A DNA stretch of 64,000 nucleotides. Source: Siderastrea siderea. Its lineage: Eukaryota; Cnidaria; Anthozoa; Scleractinia; Rhizangiidae. How positions within the stretch are numbered: the stretch's first letter is position 1; every line of letters begins with the position of its first letter. Positions 63,435 through 64,000 of the stretch are shown in pieces. A model generated the notes under the pieces. The model worked only from the letters and a program-made list of their open reading frames with translations. It was not told the origin of the DNA and did not search any database. The DNA is taken from contig OZ034971.1 of assembly GCA_964030785.1 (NCBI GenBank), forward strand, positions 17,057,400-17,121,399, given 5' to 3'. Position numbers and translations under genes: made by a program.

Positions 63435-64000
63435 GTGCGTACTTTTCAATATTTTTCTTTGAGCAATTCTAGTCAGTAGTGTATTTTATTCGAAAAGTAG
63501 AAATCGTGACTATTCTTGATTGAGTCTGTGTTGTTTTTTCAATCTAGGTTGTTTTTCTTCGGCACCGCATATTCAACACCTGAAGAGTCGCTCTGTCGTC
63601 AATATTTTTTTATTAAGTTTATAGTCTTGGTGTAAAGCTCCATATGTTTTTTGTTCAGTTGTGGAATATTTATCTTCCTTATATTTTTATATATTTTTGG
63701 TTTCTTCATTAGAAGTGAATGACATTTCTGTCCCAATTTAGCGACTAAACTTAGAATCGCCGTTTCAGTGAGTGAGTTTCAGTGAATGTTTTCGTGTTCG
63801 TTTGTTTTTAACCGGTAAGCCATTTCAGTGTGTCTTTAGTTACAGGTCGAAGTGAAAACTTTATTTAAGTAACTATAAGCAAAGCATTTCTCGGGTTAAG
63901 TCTATTTTGTCTAAAATGAGACTCTAAAAGCTTCCTAAAATTAGTTCAGGGTGTGTTCTTGAAAGCGCCCGATTAATACTCCGCGGGTGAAAAACTTGTG
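63435..64000. other. Right-edge sequence, nothing recognised
   Basis: AT-rich, T-rich on the plus strand; no frame, repeat or RNA gene I can support. Confidence 0.5.

Overview
The window is animal nuclear DNA: AT-rich, with spliced genes, GT-AG introns, tRNA-derived SINEs and a dense population of small inverted-repeat transposons. The repeat style and the protein variants suggest a cnidarian, most likely an anthozoan such as a stony coral. That placement is an inference; the window holds no direct species marker.

Three protein genes can be supported. (1) A GPR155/LYCHOS orthologue on the minus strand runs from about 27.48 kb down past the left edge. Eleven exons (713 codons, all reading frames joining without a break) cover the PIN-transporter-like part and most of the GPCR-like part; the C-terminal DEP domain must lie outside the window. 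(2) A BLOC1S1/GCN5L1 orthologue on the plus strand (27.84-44.33 kb) has six exons and a complete 124-codon reading frame. (3) An intronless class A, peptide-receptor-like GPCR of 487 residues lies at 60.26-61.73 kb on the plus strand. GPR155 and BLOC1S1 are head to head, with start codons 366 bases apart. Both act at the lysosome: one senses cholesterol for mTORC1 signalling, the other is a subunit of BLOC-1 and BORC.

Almost everything else is repeats. GPR155 introns hold an L1-type reverse transcriptase fragment, a pogo/Tigger MITE a few bases from a splice donor, hAT-like and TA-target MITEs, and a triple nest at 15.7-23.4 kb. In that nest an old element with long, repetitive inverted ends was invaded by a 5.6-kb Ngaro-type (DIRS order) tyrosine-recombinase retrotransposon. 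The Ngaro element still shows its split direct repeats, gag, RT, RNase H and recombinase, but is broken by nonsense and frameshift changes. BLOC1S1 introns hold piggyBac-like and hAT-like elements, a 62-bp satellite with a four-unit higher-order repeat, a Harbinger MITE and a second satellite (about 160-bp period) split by MITEs.

From 45 to 64 kb there are TTAA-target and palindromic MITEs, two SINEs, a 2.36-kb Mutator-like element with roughly 700-bp inverted ends and a perfect 9-bp target duplication, a 1.7-kb hAT-like element with a perfect 8-bp duplication, the GPCR, and a second Harbinger MITE. No rRNA genes, functional tRNA genes or CRISPR arrays were seen. Several stretches (47.3-49.5, 53.0-55.8, 57.5-60.2 kb) show nothing recognisable.
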